DNA of 64,000 nt from Firm-13 sp037143795 (GTDB lineage Bacteria > Bacillota > Clostridia > Saccharofermentanales > Saccharofermentanaceae). Both the position numbers and the translations under genes were made by a program. The notes beneath the pieces are model-generated. The model saw nothing but the letters and a program-made list of their open reading frames with translations. It was not told where the DNA came from and searched no databases. Location: the NCBI GenBank assembly GCA_037143795.1, contig JBAWXZ010000017.1, positions 17,334 to 81,333 of the forward strand, given 5' to 3'. Shown in pieces: positions 42,435 to 51,874 of this stretch; positions within the stretch are counted from its first letter, which is position 1; each line of letters begins with the position of its first letter.

Positions 42435-44330
42435 ATGGATGATCTTTCTTTTTCCGCTCTTCCGATCTCTGAGGAGATACTGAGGGCACTTACCGACATG
42501 GGCTTTGAAGAGGCTACACCGATTCAGGCCGAGACAATTCCTCACATTCTGGAGAGCAGGGACCTTCTTGGACAGGCCCAGACCGGAACAGGCAAGACCT
42601 GTGCTTTCGGAATTCCCGTCATTGATTCCGTAGATCCGAATTCCAACCACATTCAGACACTCATTTTGTCGCCCACAAGGGAACTTGCCATACAGATTGC
42701 AGAGGAACTGCATAATGTTGCCAAATACAAAGAGGGCGTACGCATTGTCGCAATCTACGGCGGACAGCCGATAGACCGTCAGATCATGGCACTTAAGCGT
42801 AAGCCGCAGATCATTGTCGGAACACCCGGACGTGTCATGGATCATATGAGAAGAAAGACACTCCGTCTGGAGAATCTTGAAAAGCTCGTACTTGATGAAG
42901 CCGACGAAATGCTTAACATGGGATTCAAGGAAGACATTGATACGATTCTCGAGACGATCCCGGATAGTGTTCAGAAGGTAATGTTTTCTGCAACGATGCC
43001 AAGAGCCATCGTAGAACTGACCAACAAATATTTGAAGGATCCGATCCATGTAAAAATTGCTTCAAAGGAATTAACCATTCCGCTTGTTGAGCAGTTCTAT
43101 GTTGAGGTCAGGGAATCAAACAAAATAGAAATCATGTCCCGTCTTATCGATGCAGGAAATGTGACCCGTGCGCTGGTTTTCTGTAATACCAAGAGGCGTG
43201 TTGATGAAGTCGCAGATAAACTTAATACCCGCGGATATTCTGTTGAGGCTCTGCACGGAGATCTAAAACAGGCTTCCCGCGACCGTGTTATGAAGCAGTT
43301 CCGTACCGGAAAGCTGGACCTTCTCGTAGCAACGGATGTTGCGGCGCGCGGTATTGATGTTGACGACATTGATGTTGTTTTCAATTATGACCTGCCTTCC
43401 GACGATGAGTACTATATTCACAGGGTCGGTCGTACGGCCCGTGCCGGTAAAACAGGAAAGGCTTATACCTTTGTTGTCGGACGTGAGATCATCGATCTTA
43501 AAAATATCCAGCGTGCCGTGCATGCGACGATCGCGAAAGCAGCCATTCCATCCCTGGTAAATGTTCAGGAGAGCAGAATTACCGGTGTTCTGGACGGTAC
43601 AGCGGAAATCATCGCCAAAGGGGACCTGGAATACTATATCAACTACATTGAGGAATACACGGAGGGTCTCAACGTATCCGGAGAAGATGAAAAATTCTTC
43701 ACAACGGCCGACGTAGCCGCCGCTCTTCTCAAGCAGATGTGCGGAGAGTCCCTTGCACAGCGTGAACAGGTAGAAGAAGTCGTCCCCTACGAAGAAATGG
43801 CAAAAATGAGACGAAACAGGGAGCTTAACGGCGGAACTCCTCCTCCGAATACAAGGAATCACGGTAAAAATGTCGAGCAGGGCATGCAGCGCCTCTTCCT
43901 GAACGTTGGAATCAAGGATCATATGCGTCCGAACCAGATCGTTCAGTTTATTGCGTCAAACGGTGAAATCCCAGGCAAGGAAATCGGCGCAATCGCTATT
44001 TTCGATGAATACACTTTTGTAGATGTTCCGGTTGCACTGGCTGCCCAGGTGGTCAGCAAAACCAACAAGGAAAGAATTGGAAGAACTGTTGTAAATGTTG
44101 AGTTAAAAAATGACTCCCAGGGATCTGCCGGTTCTGCCGGACCTTCGAGTTCTTCCGGCTCTGAAAGAACACCGTTCAGCAATAAAAAGAGTTCTGAATC
44201 AAAAACATACGGTGATAAAAAGCGATCTGAGCCCAAAGCTTTCAGTGATAAGAAGAGAACATACGGTGATAAGAAAAAACCTGACGCATCGGATAAACCG
44301 CGCGAGAGGAAAAAACGTACGGAAGACTGA
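42435..44330 (+). CDS. DEAD-box RNA helicase with DbpA-type RNA-binding domain
   Basis: This 631-residue ATP-dependent RNA helicase carries all core motifs: Q motif near 24, Walker A AQTGTGKT near 46, the DEAD box VLDEADEML near 154, SAT in MFSATMPRA near 187, and HRVGRTARAGK near 330. A DbpA/CsdA-type RNA-binding domain follows (about 470-555; GMQRLFLNVGIKDHM ... AIFDEYTFVDVP). The last 75 residues are a Lys/Asp/Ser-rich tail with degenerate repeats (TYGDKKRSEP, AFSDKKRTYG). Such proteins act in ribosome assembly, mRNA decay and cold response. Its length and architecture fit CshA/DeaD-type enzymes. A terminator follows. Confidence 0.95.
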   Translation: MDDLSFSALPISEEILRALTDMGFEEATPIQAETIPHILESRDLLGQAQTGTGKTCAFGIPVIDSVDPNSNHIQTLILSPTRELAIQIAEELHNVAKYKEGVRIVAIYGGQPIDRQIMALKRKPQIIVGTPGRVMDHMRRKTLRLENLEKLVLDEADEMLNMGFKEDIDTILETIPDSVQKVMFSATMPRAIVELTNKYLKDPIHVKIASKELTIPLVEQFYVEVRESNKIEIMSRLIDAGNVTRALVFCNTKRRVDEVADKLNTRGYSVEALHGDLKQASRDRVMKQFRTGKLDLLVATDVAARGIDVDDIDVVFNYDLPSDDEYYIHRVGRTARAGKTGKAYTFVVGREIIDLKNIQRAVHATIAKAAIPSLVNVQESRITGVLDGTAEIIAKGDLEYYINYIEEYTEGLNVSGEDEKFFTTADVAAALLKQMCGESLAQREQVEEVVPYEEMAKMRRNRELNGGTPPPNTRNHGKNVEQGMQRLFLNVGIKDHMRPNQIVQFIASNGEIPGKEIGAIAIFDEYTFVDVPVALAAQVVSKTNKERIGRTVVNVELKNDSQGSAGSAGPSSSSGSERTPFSNKKSSESKTYGDKKRSEPKAFSDKKRTYGDKKKPDASDKPRERKKRTED

Positions 44331-44354
44331 TAAATACCTCCGGTTTACTATAAA

Positions 44355-44394
44355 AGTCGCCTCAAAAGCATAATGCTTCGGAGGCGGCTTTTTT
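44355..44394 (+). terminator. Rho-independent terminator
   Basis: A stem of GTCGCCTC with GAGGCGGC, extended inside by AAGCA/TGCTT, is followed by six T residues. It ends the helicase transcript and faces the AraC gene on the other strand. Confidence 0.88.
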
Positions 44395-44427
44395 CAGATT
44401 TTGTCATAATACCGTTATCGAAATATG

Positions 44428-45363
44428 CTAAACAGCGGAGCCGTTTTCGATCAGGAGACGCTGCTTGAATTTCTTGGGTGTCATGTGCCTGTGCTTTTTG
44501 AATTGCGTAATAAAGTAGCTGGCATTTGAAAAGCCGGTTTCCATTGCAATCTGGCTGACATTCAGGTTTGAACTGACCAGGAGCTTTTCGGCTTCGGTAA
44601 CGCGTACATATGTCAGATATTCCGAAAATGTTTTTCCGATGGATGACTTAAAAAAACGCGAGAAATAACTGTAGCTCATATTGCACAGCGATGCCATTTT
44701 TTCAGCACTTACCGTATGCATATAGTTCTGGTCAATATGAGTAAGCACACTCTCAAGCCTTGCAATATCTTCATTACGCATACTGGATGTAATGTTCATA
44801 TTGACACCCTGTGCATGCCATTTGCGCAGAAACCACAGGAAAATCTGGCATATGTCTGACCGCACGGCGAGCTCAAAACCATATTCACGCATGCTGTATT
44901 CGCGGTTGGCATCCTCAACAAGAGCCCCGACATTTGTCTTTTCAAGTTCGCCGGCTGTAATGACCCTCTGCGGTGATGAACTCGACATAATAAAGGGCAT
45001 GATATACTTGGCCTCAAATGATGTCCTTGACGTTGAAAAGAGCACGTATGGATCAAACTGCAGACAAATATACCTGCATAAAGGAAAATGCCGGAAAGCA
45101 TGGGGCTCTTTGGAATTGACCAAAAGGAGGTCGCCGTTCGAAATACTGAATTCGTGTCCGCTGACTGAGGCCAGAAAAGTTCCTTCAAGGACATAGATGA
45201 TTTCGATGTCATCATGGTAATGGGCAACGACTTCGTCACCTTTCGCGCCCTGCACATGTATGTGAGAACAGAAAGGGATGGGTTCCCCTTTTCCCGGCTG
45301 ATGAATGTCTTCGTACAGTGCGGAAATCTGACCGTTTTTTGCCTGGACCGTGTGATTCATCAT
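44428..45363 (-). CDS. AraC-family regulator with cupin sensor
   Basis: This 311-residue regulator has an N-terminal cupin-like sugar-sensing domain (about residues 20-110; HYHDDIEIIYVLEGTFLASVSG) and a C-terminal pair of helix-turn-helix motifs (about 205-305; MASLCNMSYSYFSRFFKSSIGKTFSEYL and VSQIAMETGFSNASYFITQFKK). This arrangement is typical of activators of carbohydrate-utilisation genes. GGAGGAATCA lies before its ATG-ATG start on the minus strand. It is 124 bases downstream of the XRE gene on the same strand and divergent from the esterase-like gene, which is a plausible target. Confidence 0.93.
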   Translation of the reverse strand: MMNHTVQAKNGQISALYEDIHQPGKGEPIPFCSHIHVQGAKGDEVVAHYHDDIEIIYVLEGTFLASVSGHEFSISNGDLLLVNSKEPHAFRHFPLCRYICLQFDPYVLFSTSRTSFEAKYIMPFIMSSSSPQRVITAGELEKTNVGALVEDANREYSMREYGFELAVRSDICQIFLWFLRKWHAQGVNMNITSSMRNEDIARLESVLTHIDQNYMHTVSAEKMASLCNMSYSYFSRFFKSSIGKTFSEYLTYVRVTEAEKLLVSSNLNVSQIAMETGFSNASYFITQFKKHRHMTPKKFKQRLLIENGSAV

Positions 45364-45487
45364 TGATTCCTCCTAGGGGATTTTGCATTCACCCGGATAT
45401 TTGAATGTCAAAATATACATATGAGTTTATCAAAAATGTTCGCAATTGTCAGTGTATTCAGCGCAGGAATACAAAAAATTGATACTT

Positions 45488-45781
45488 TCAGGAATCGCCG
45501 TATTCTTCTTTTCCTTCCTGGAAACATCCAAGACGCCTCATCACTTCTTCAGGCAGGATTTCCAGGCCCCAGCAGATGGAGAGAAACTTCTTGACCGTAA
45601 CATTGACCGTACCCCTCTCGATGGAACAATAGTACGAATTGTTAATGTTTGCTGCTTCGGACAATGAATTCTGAGACAGACTTCGCTTGTGTCGAGCCTG
45701 CCTGAAGATAATACCCAGCTTGCGGGAGGCGTTGTCGATGGTCGCGGCGTTTGTGTGATCGGCTAAATTCCTGCTTAACAT
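45488..45781 (-). CDS. small XRE-family DNA-binding protein
   Basis: This 97-residue protein is a stand-alone helix-turn-helix of the Cro/CI-XRE type (about residues 22-80; LGIIFRQARHKRSLSQNSLSEAANINNSYYCSIERG). The variant second helix SEAANINNSYYCSIERGTVNVTV fits DNA recognition. There is no sensor domain. AGGAGG precedes the ATG on the minus strand. An almost perfect palindrome sits 20 bases before its start, so it may repress itself. It resembles small regulators found with mobile or accessory genes. Confidence 0.85.
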   Translation of the reverse strand: MLSRNLADHTNAATIDNASRKLGIIFRQARHKRSLSQNSLSEAANINNSYYCSIERGTVNVTVKKFLSICWGLEILPEEVMRRLGCFQEGKEEYGDS

Positions 45782-45800
45782 ACAAATTCCTCCTGTTATC

Positions 45801-45815
45801 AGGACTTAAAGTCCT
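45801..45815. promoter_or_regulatory. palindromic operator candidate
   Basis: AGGACTT-A-AAGTCCT is a perfect 7-base inverted repeat with one central base, placed between the XRE gene start (45781) and its AT-rich upstream region. Its length and position fit a small XRE dimer binding site. The remainder of the 303-base gap (to 46084) is AT-rich with no coding frame. Confidence 0.55.
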
Positions 45816-46014
45816 AATTTGTTTGCTTGGGAATAGTTAAATATCTTTATATAATATAAACCATTATATAGAATGAATTTTAGCGGTCAATATGATATAT
45901 CCATAAAATTTGTAAGGATCAAAAAAACATTGCATTTTCATGTCCGCTTTGCAGACATATGATCAATTCGTTTCGGAAAAAATACAATTAATAGTAAAAT
46001 TTGTCCGTTATTAA

Positions 46015-46043
46015 TTTACCGTATAGATTCACTGGCGTATAAT
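46015..46043 (+). promoter_or_regulatory. promoter of the esterase-like gene
   Basis: TTTACC (46015-46020) and a perfect TATAAT (46038-46043) are 17 bases apart, roughly 40 bases before the start codon at 46085. Confidence 0.55.
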
Positions 46044-46084
46044 ATATGAGAAATCGAGTAGATAGAAAGGGATTTGTGATAATT

Positions 46085-48235
46085 ATGAAAACAATCCAAC
46101 TACCTGCTTGGCTATCAACGGGAATGATTTTCCAGCAAGGCGTTCCGTTCTTGCTGTATGGATATGCTCAGCCTCATGCGACAATAAAGCTCGAAGTAGT
46201 CAAAGATCCGACGGATGGCCGTAAGGTATCCAAACTTGATACTGATTACGGTATTATTTTGAGCAGGGAAACAAAGTCGGATGACGCAGGCGGATTTTCC
46301 TTTGAACTGCCGGCATACAAACCTTCTACAGATGCTTATACACTTATTTTCAGTTCGGCCGGCGAGACAGCAGCCGTTAAGGACCTGCGCTGCGGTGATG
46401 TTTGGGTTATGCTCGGATCGATCCCGTTTTGTATTCCTATTTCAAGGACAAGCGCTCCGAGAACACCTCTGAAAGACTCAGCGCTGCACCTTATCCGTTT
46501 TTTCGTTTCTTCCAGGACCGGCATTAAAGAAGGCGGCAAATATTCATATTCTCCGTCAGAGACCATGGCGGAATCTTCATGGATCACTGTACGGGACGGA
46601 AAAGAGCTTGCCGGTGTATCGGCAGTGGGCTTTTCCCTGGCGTATCATCTTGCTGATCAGCTGCATTATCCTATAGGGATTGTTGATCTTGCACTTGAGG
46701 GCTCCGCGATTTACAGCTGGATTTCCCGGCAGACTTTTGAAGCTGAACCTGAATTGGCTGCGATTCTGAAGGACAGGCGCTTGTTTCTTGAGGAGGCGGA
46801 CTGGGCCCTTCATGTTTCAGAACCCAAAGCAGAACCCCTTCCTGTTATCCGCGGTGAAATACTGTCCGGCCCGGGTGCGGTTTCTCCGGATGAGAAGAAG
46901 GATAGTAAGGAAGACGCTGCTGTTCCTGTCCAGATTGTAGGAAATAAGAAATTGATGTCGGAACTTCCAAAGCCGCATGCTGACATAAAAATTGAACCGC
47001 TTCCGGATATTCCCGAAGCCAGACGCATGACCGGCCTTTATAATCATAAGCTTTACCCGCTCAAAAACATGAGCATACGCGGTATTCTCTTTGCTCCGGA
47101 TGCGAAGGACAGCGATTTATCTGCGAATTATGAGACGTTCATGAGAGCTTTGCTTTCGGATTTATCCGCTGTTTTCGGACCCCGGAAAATCCACAGCCGC
47201 CAACATATTCCCTCCCTGATTCTTTTGCAGGTTCATCCGTCATATACGGAAACTGCAGCGCCTTACAGACTGGTCAACTTCAATGAATCCATTTCTGCAA
47301 TCCGAAGAAAGCTGCCGATGCCAATCGGTGTCCTCAGTCAGCATGACATGCTTCTGCCTGATAAGGCGATGACTTTTTATATCGGCCGTCGTCTATCTTT
47401 TATCGCGCTGGGCCTTCATTTTACGCCCAAAATGCCGACATCGTCACCCGAGTGCATCGGCGTGGAAATTGTCGGGAATAAAGTTATGATTTCATTTGAT
47501 AATACAAGTGATGGCTTGAAGCTTGCAGAAAACGAATCTGTTCTCCGCGGTTTTGAAATCTGCGGTGCTGATAAGGTGTATCGCCCGGCACATGCCAAAA
47601 TACTGCACGGTGTTCGTGTCATGGTTTGGCATGATGATGTTTCCGAGCCCAAAGGAGTAACATACGGGTATTATCCGATTCCTCACAGTTCAACTTTCAG
47701 GAATCGCGCAGATCTTCCCGTCCTTCCGTTCCGGTTCGACAGATCCGAATCGACATATTCACCTGATCTGACCTTTACAAGCTGCGATCAGCTGACCTTT
47801 ATCGGACTTGAGCACGAAGATTCCGAATTTGCGATGCTCCCGCTGTATGAGGTCTGCAGCGGAGAAGGAAAGATCTTTCTGGAGACACTCAACAAAACAG
47901 AAGGATCGGGTGCACTGCGGATTGAGTATTTTGCCAAGGACGGACGGTTCTCTTTTGCACCTATTCTTAGATACGCATCGATATATGCCCCGCTCGATCT
48001 GTCTGCTTTTAAACGGGTTAGCATTGATGTTTTCAATCCTGACCAGCAGACAAAGGAAATTATGATTAATGGATTCGAAGGGACAGCGGAAATCAAAGCG
48101 GGACTTATGTGGCAGACACTTCTGCTGCCTTACAAAGCCTCCGTACCAATGAAGATAGATAATTTTGAAATCAGCATTTTAGATCAGCAGAAGAAGGGCT
48201 CCGTATATATTGATAATATCAGGTTTCTTTCCTGA
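46085..48235 (+). CDS. sialate-O-acetylesterase-like protein, probable pseudoenzyme
   Basis: This 716-residue protein follows the layout of sialate O-acetylesterases. The N-terminal beta domain (GMIFQQGVPFLLYGYAQP near residue 14; GGFSFELPAYKPSTDAYTLIF near 65), the SGNH core and a C-terminal carbohydrate-binding-like domain (about 570-716) are all present. However, the nucleophile motif GQSNM aligns with LGSIPFCIPI near residue 110, with no Ser in the right place, and the DxxHP region reads SQHDMLLPDK near 420. Catalysis is therefore doubtful. No signal peptide is evident. Start choice is uncertain: ATG 46085 lies 12 bases after AAAGGGA, and GTG 46076 would be closer. AraC genes flank it on both sides. 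Confidence 0.78.
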   Translation: MKTIQLPAWLSTGMIFQQGVPFLLYGYAQPHATIKLEVVKDPTDGRKVSKLDTDYGIILSRETKSDDAGGFSFELPAYKPSTDAYTLIFSSAGETAAVKDLRCGDVWVMLGSIPFCIPISRTSAPRTPLKDSALHLIRFFVSSRTGIKEGGKYSYSPSETMAESSWITVRDGKELAGVSAVGFSLAYHLADQLHYPIGIVDLALEGSAIYSWISRQTFEAEPELAAILKDRRLFLEEADWALHVSEPKAEPLPVIRGEILSGPGAVSPDEKKDSKEDAAVPVQIVGNKKLMSELPKPHADIKIEPLPDIPEARRMTGLYNHKLYPLKNMSIRGILFAPDAKDSDLSANYETFMRALLSDLSAVFGPRKIHSRQHIPSLILLQVHPSYTETAAPYRLVNFNESISAIRRKLPMPIGVLSQHDMLLPDKAMTFYIGRRLSFIALGLHFTPKMPTSSPECIGVEIVGNKVMISFDNTSDGLKLAENESVLRGFEICGADKVYRPAHAKILHGVRVMVWHDDVSEPKGVTYGYYPIPHSSTFRNRADLPVLPFRFDRSESTYSPDLTFTSCDQLTFIGLEHEDSEFAMLPLYEVCSGEGKIFLETLNKTEGSGALRIEYFAKDGRFSFAPILRYASIYAPLDLSAFKRVSIDVFNPDQQTKEIMINGFEGTAEIKAGLMWQTLLLPYKASVPMKIDNFEISILDQQKKGSVYIDNIRFLS

Positions 48236-48338
48236 GAATAACTGTGTGTATGTCTTTACTTTCACGAGTTGTCCATACCTGCACGGAAATGTTAAAATGA
48301 TATCCAGATCAATTCGTGGAGATGGAAGGTGAACTTGG

Positions 48339-49349
48339 ATGTTTGAAGATTTGCTTCCGGCGGTAGAGAAAAGTATCCTTGAGGCATCAGGGTCGATCCC
48401 TGTTGTTTTTGAAGGTATTGAACATAATTTTGAAAAAAGCACGCTGGTTCTAAAAGCCAGCAAACATTCTTCACACGAACTGATGTATCTGCGCGGAGGA
48501 CGTGCTGAGTTTCAGATTAACGGGAAGACAGTGCTTCTCGAAAAAGGCTCTTCGCTTGTCATTCGGCCTAATGTCAGCCATGCAATCAAAGTACTGAGCG
48601 GGCATGCAGATATGGTTGTACTTTACTTTGGATTTTCACAGGATATAAAAGAGGCTCAGCAGGCGCTTCGCACACCGTCCGAAAATGCACGGCAGAGTCT
48701 GGAGAACCGTAAAACAGGGCCTTCCGTTCCTGCTGCGCTCATGGGGATTTCAACAGAAACCCTCGAGAGCTTTCTTGATTTTGCAAAAGGGAAGGAAGGC
48801 GAAGATACGCCGAGTTCGCCATATCTGGTTATTTCAGGAAAAAGTCGCCAGGATATAGGGGCTCTCGTTGAGCGAATCATGAAAGAAAGCACTCAGGATG
48901 CTTTTGCCAAGGACCTGATGATGCAGTTCCTTGCAATGGAGCTTCTGGTTACTCTTTCACGGGCGCTGAGGGAAGAATGGGAAGAAAGCCTTCGCGTCAA
49001 GCACGGCAAGGCAAGGGAGCTTGTTCTGATCGCCAGGGACTACCTCGTGCAGAATCATGACCGTGGTATTTCTGTCGCTGATGCGGCTTCCTATGTTTTT
49101 TTAAGCCAGGGCTATTTTACGAGAGCCTTTCGCGACGAGATAGGAATCAGCCCAATGGGCTTTCTGATGCAGGTTCGCGTCAATCATGCATGTAAACTAT
49201 TGGCACAAAGAGACATAAAAGTAAGCGGTGTAGCTCTTCAGGTTGGTTTTTCAAGTCCGCAGCGGTTCAATGTGGCGTTTAGGAAGCATATGGGAATGAC
49301 CCCTATGCAGTATCGACAGATGGTACTCGGCTCGAATAAAGAAATTTAG
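48339..49349 (+). CDS. AraC-family regulator with cupin sensor
   Basis: This 336-residue regulator has a cupin-like N-terminal domain (about residues 35-105; ELMYLRGGRAEFQINGKTVLLEKGSSLVIRP) and a C-terminal double helix-turn-helix (about 235-330; VADAASYVFLSQGYFTRAFRDEIGISPMGFLMQ and VSGVALQVGFSSPQRFNVAFRKHMG). GAGATGGAAGGTGAA lies before the ATG. It is in the same direction as the esterase-like gene 103 bases upstream and may be co-transcribed with it. A middle region (about 110-225) is helical and unassigned. Confidence 0.92.
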   Translation: MFEDLLPAVEKSILEASGSIPVVFEGIEHNFEKSTLVLKASKHSSHELMYLRGGRAEFQINGKTVLLEKGSSLVIRPNVSHAIKVLSGHADMVVLYFGFSQDIKEAQQALRTPSENARQSLENRKTGPSVPAALMGISTETLESFLDFAKGKEGEDTPSSPYLVISGKSRQDIGALVERIMKESTQDAFAKDLMMQFLAMELLVTLSRALREEWEESLRVKHGKARELVLIARDYLVQNHDRGISVADAASYVFLSQGYFTRAFRDEIGISPMGFLMQVRVNHACKLLAQRDIKVSGVALQVGFSSPQRFNVAFRKHMGMTPMQYRQMVLGSNKEI

Positions 49350-49373
49350 TAAACCCTTTAGGAGGATAAGTTA

Positions 49374-49985
49374 TTGAATCAGGAAGATTTTGCAGCCCCG
49401 GAAGAATCCTTGGAGAATATGGATATGCCGCGCATTGAGAACGCCGTCAGGGAAATTCTGCTGGCTGTCGGCGAAGATCCGGACCGCGCAGGACTGCGGG
49501 ACACGCCTGCCCGTGTAGCACGGATGTATGCTGAGGTTTTCTGGGGCCTTCACCGCGATATTGAAAAAGACATTAAGGTTTTCAATGAACCCGGAAATGA
49601 CGAGATGATACTGATCGGCGATATTCCTTTTTATTCCATGTGTGAACATCACCTCCTTCCTTTTTTCGGCAAGGCCCATGTTGTATATATTCCCAGGGAA
49701 GGCCGGATCCTGGGACTGTCCAAGGTAGCGCGCATTGTAGATACCCTGTCAAGAAAACCGCAGCTGCAGGAACGTCTTACATCTGAAATTGCCGATACGG
49801 TTCTCGAAGCTGTTAATCCGCAGTCGGTGTGTGTTGTGATTGAAGCAGAACACCTCTGCATGACAATGCGCGGAATCCGAAAGCCCGGTTCAAAAACAGT
49901 GACTTCCGCTATGCGCGGAGGATGCCGGTCCGATGCTAAAACCAGAGCGGAGGCACTGTCCCTGATCAATCGTCCTCACAATTGA
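49374..49985 (+). CDS. folE: GTP cyclohydrolase I
   Basis: This 203-residue enzyme opens the imidazole ring of GTP to dihydroneopterin triphosphate, the first step of folate synthesis. The zinc-binding block CEHHLLPF lies near residue 90, with the second zinc Cys in AEHLCMTMRG near 163. Length matches the common FolE. It starts with TTG after a strong AGGAGG. It heads a folE-folP-folB-folK operon on the same strand. A gene for FolC or FolA is not in the window. Confidence 0.97.
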   Translation: MNQEDFAAPEESLENMDMPRIENAVREILLAVGEDPDRAGLRDTPARVARMYAEVFWGLHRDIEKDIKVFNEPGNDEMILIGDIPFYSMCEHHLLPFFGKAHVVYIPREGRILGLSKVARIVDTLSRKPQLQERLTSEIADTVLEAVNPQSVCVVIEAEHLCMTMRGIRKPGSKTVTSAMRGGCRSDAKTRAEALSLINRPHN

Positions 49986-50027
49986 TTTTTGAATGACTGA
50001 TCGAGCGGCTGAAAGGAAGGCATACAA

Positions 50028-50903
50028 ATGATAAATTGGATGGAGTGTCGTATACCGCCGGGAAATACTGATACGCACTTCCTTTACAGGGCGGCGGACT
50101 ATCTTGTCCCGATTTACAACAAGACCTTCATCATGGGAATTTTGAACGTGACTCCGGATTCATTTTCGGACGGCGGCAGGTTCTACAGTGTCCATGATGC
50201 CGTTGCACACGCAAGACAGATGGTCGAGGCCGGTGCCGACATGATTGATGTCGGAGGTGAATCTACACGTCCGGGGCACACCCCTGTAGCTGCCGAAGAA
50301 GAGCTCGAAAGAATACTTCCGGTTATAAGGGCATTGAGGCAGGAACTTCAGGTTCCGATATCCGTGGACACATGGAAAGCCGTGGTTGCTGCTGCGGCGG
50401 TTGATGCAGGCGCGTCTGTTATTAATGATATATGGGGCTGCAGACGGGACCCGGATATCGCAGGTGTTGCTGCGCGGACAGGTGCCGGACTTATTTTGAT
50501 GTTTAACGCTTTTGATGCGGAACTTGTTCAGCGATCCGGGGATATTGTGTCTGATGCAATTGACTATCTTACGGAAAGCGTTCGTATTGCCCGTAAAGCC
50601 GGTGTGAATGACGATCAATTGATGATTGACCCCGGCATTGGGTTTGGCGTAAGCACGGAGGAGTCCCTTGCGCTTATCAGGGCACTGCCATCTTTCAGGG
50701 ACCTCGGTTTTCCGGTACTGATCGGACCTTCGAGAAAACGTTTTATTGGCTCTGTGCTGGACCTGCCTGTTGAGCAGCGCCTGATCGGGACTGTTGCTGC
50801 ATGCTGCGTAGGTGCCTGCCTTGGAGCAAATGTCGTTCGTGTGCATGATGTTGCAGAAGTCGCAGGAGCATTAAAAATGAAAGACGCAATATTCGGCATA
50901 TAA
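50028..50903 (+). CDS. folP: dihydropteroate synthase
   Basis: This 291-residue enzyme joins dihydropterin pyrophosphate with p-aminobenzoate and is the target of sulfonamides. The family motifs GILNVTPDSFSDGG (near 38), GGESTRPGH (near 78) and IGPSRKRFIG (near 237) are present, with the pterin-binding Asn/Asp/Lys residues in their usual places. The N-terminal 30 residues are slightly longer than average. GGAAGG precedes the ATG. Confidence 0.97.
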   Translation: MINWMECRIPPGNTDTHFLYRAADYLVPIYNKTFIMGILNVTPDSFSDGGRFYSVHDAVAHARQMVEAGADMIDVGGESTRPGHTPVAAEEELERILPVIRALRQELQVPISVDTWKAVVAAAAVDAGASVINDIWGCRRDPDIAGVAARTGAGLILMFNAFDAELVQRSGDIVSDAIDYLTESVRIARKAGVNDDQLMIDPGIGFGVSTEESLALIRALPSFRDLGFPVLIGPSRKRFIGSVLDLPVEQRLIGTVAACCVGACLGANVVRVHDVAEVAGALKMKDAIFGI

Positions 50904-50920
50904 ATTATGGAGGCATATAA

Positions 50921-51334
50921 ATGAATAATCTTTCGGATTATCCTGATCAAATTAGCCTCAAGGGCATGTCTTTTCATGGATATACGGGTGTTTTTGATTT
51001 TGAAAAACAAAACGGGCAGACCTTTCTTGTGGATCTGACTCTTTGCTTTTCAGGCATTCGAGCAGCAGATACTGACAAACTAGCCGATACTGTACATTAC
51101 GGAGAGGTTTTTGACACAGTAAAAAAAATTGTTGAAACCGCGAGATTTGATTTGATTGAATATCTTGCAGGTGAAATCATACGGGACGTTTTTGCAAAGT
51201 TCCCTCTGGTACAAGCCGTCGAGGCCATAGTGACTAAACCCGAAGCTCCGGTGGAAGGCGTTTTCGAATCGATCTCTGTGCGTATTTTCCGGGAGCTCAC
51301 AGAAAATACGGAGGCTGGGGGCCGGCTTTTATGA
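50921..51334 (+). CDS. folB: dihydroneopterin aldolase
   Basis: This 137-residue enzyme converts dihydroneopterin to hydroxymethyldihydropterin and glycolaldehyde. The family's FHGYTGVFDFEKQNGQ start (near residue 15), the Tyr and Glu of VHYGEVFDTVKKIV (near 58) and the KPEAPVEG segment (near 105) are clear. Length is standard for the FolB octamer subunit. A 4-base overlap couples it to folK. Confidence 0.95.
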   Translation: MNNLSDYPDQISLKGMSFHGYTGVFDFEKQNGQTFLVDLTLCFSGIRAADTDKLADTVHYGEVFDTVKKIVETARFDLIEYLAGEIIRDVFAKFPLVQAVEAIVTKPEAPVEGVFESISVRIFRELTENTEAGGRLL

Positions 51335-51813
51335 GTACTGCATTTTTATCAATTGGAAGTAATCTTGGAAATCGTATGGGTAACTTGAAAAAGGCGTTAT
51401 CCCTGTTATCTTCACACCCGTCGATTACCGTGGTTAATGTATCCTCGGTATATGAGACGGATCCCGTCGGGTTTGCACAGCAGGACGATTTTCTGAACCT
51501 GGTCTGTAAAATAGAAACCGACCTTTCTCCGATAGCCCTTCTCCTTTACACGCAGACAATTGAGCAGATTCTCTTTCGTGAGAGGACTATCCGTTTTGGG
51601 CCGCGGACTATTGATGTGGATATTTTGACCTATGATGCGATTGTCATGCAGACGGATGAGCTTTTTCTTCCTCACCCGAGGATGAGTGAGCGGGCTTTTG
51701 TGCAGATTCCCCTTCACGAAATACTTGATGGAGGTACCTTTAAGTTGGATCAGGACCCGTCTGTCCGCTATTTTGGAACCATTCCGGATAATTGCTGGTT
51801 GAAGCACCTGTAA
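51331..51813 (+). CDS. folK: hydroxymethyldihydropterin pyrophosphokinase
   Basis: This 160-residue enzyme transfers pyrophosphate from ATP to hydroxymethyldihydropterin. The start IGSNLGNRMGNLKKAL, the ERTIRFGPRTIDVDIL block near 88 with the Mg-binding DxD, and LPHPRMSERAFV near 112 fit the family fully. It completes the pterin branch of folate synthesis for FolP, whose gene is upstream. Confidence 0.96.
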   Translation: MSTAFLSIGSNLGNRMGNLKKALSLLSSHPSITVVNVSSVYETDPVGFAQQDDFLNLVCKIETDLSPIALLLYTQTIEQILFRERTIRFGPRTIDVDILTYDAIVMQTDELFLPHPRMSERAFVQIPLHEILDGGTFKLDQDPSVRYFGTIPDNCWLKHL

Positions 51814-51874
51814 AATCAGATATAATGGTAGCATATGTTTATCTGCAAAAGCCAAAACACATAGGAGGAACAGC

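Noticed and set aside
46046..46084. Upstream ATG for the esterase-like gene at 46046
   Set aside because: It overlaps the -10 region of the likely promoter and has no ribosome binding site.
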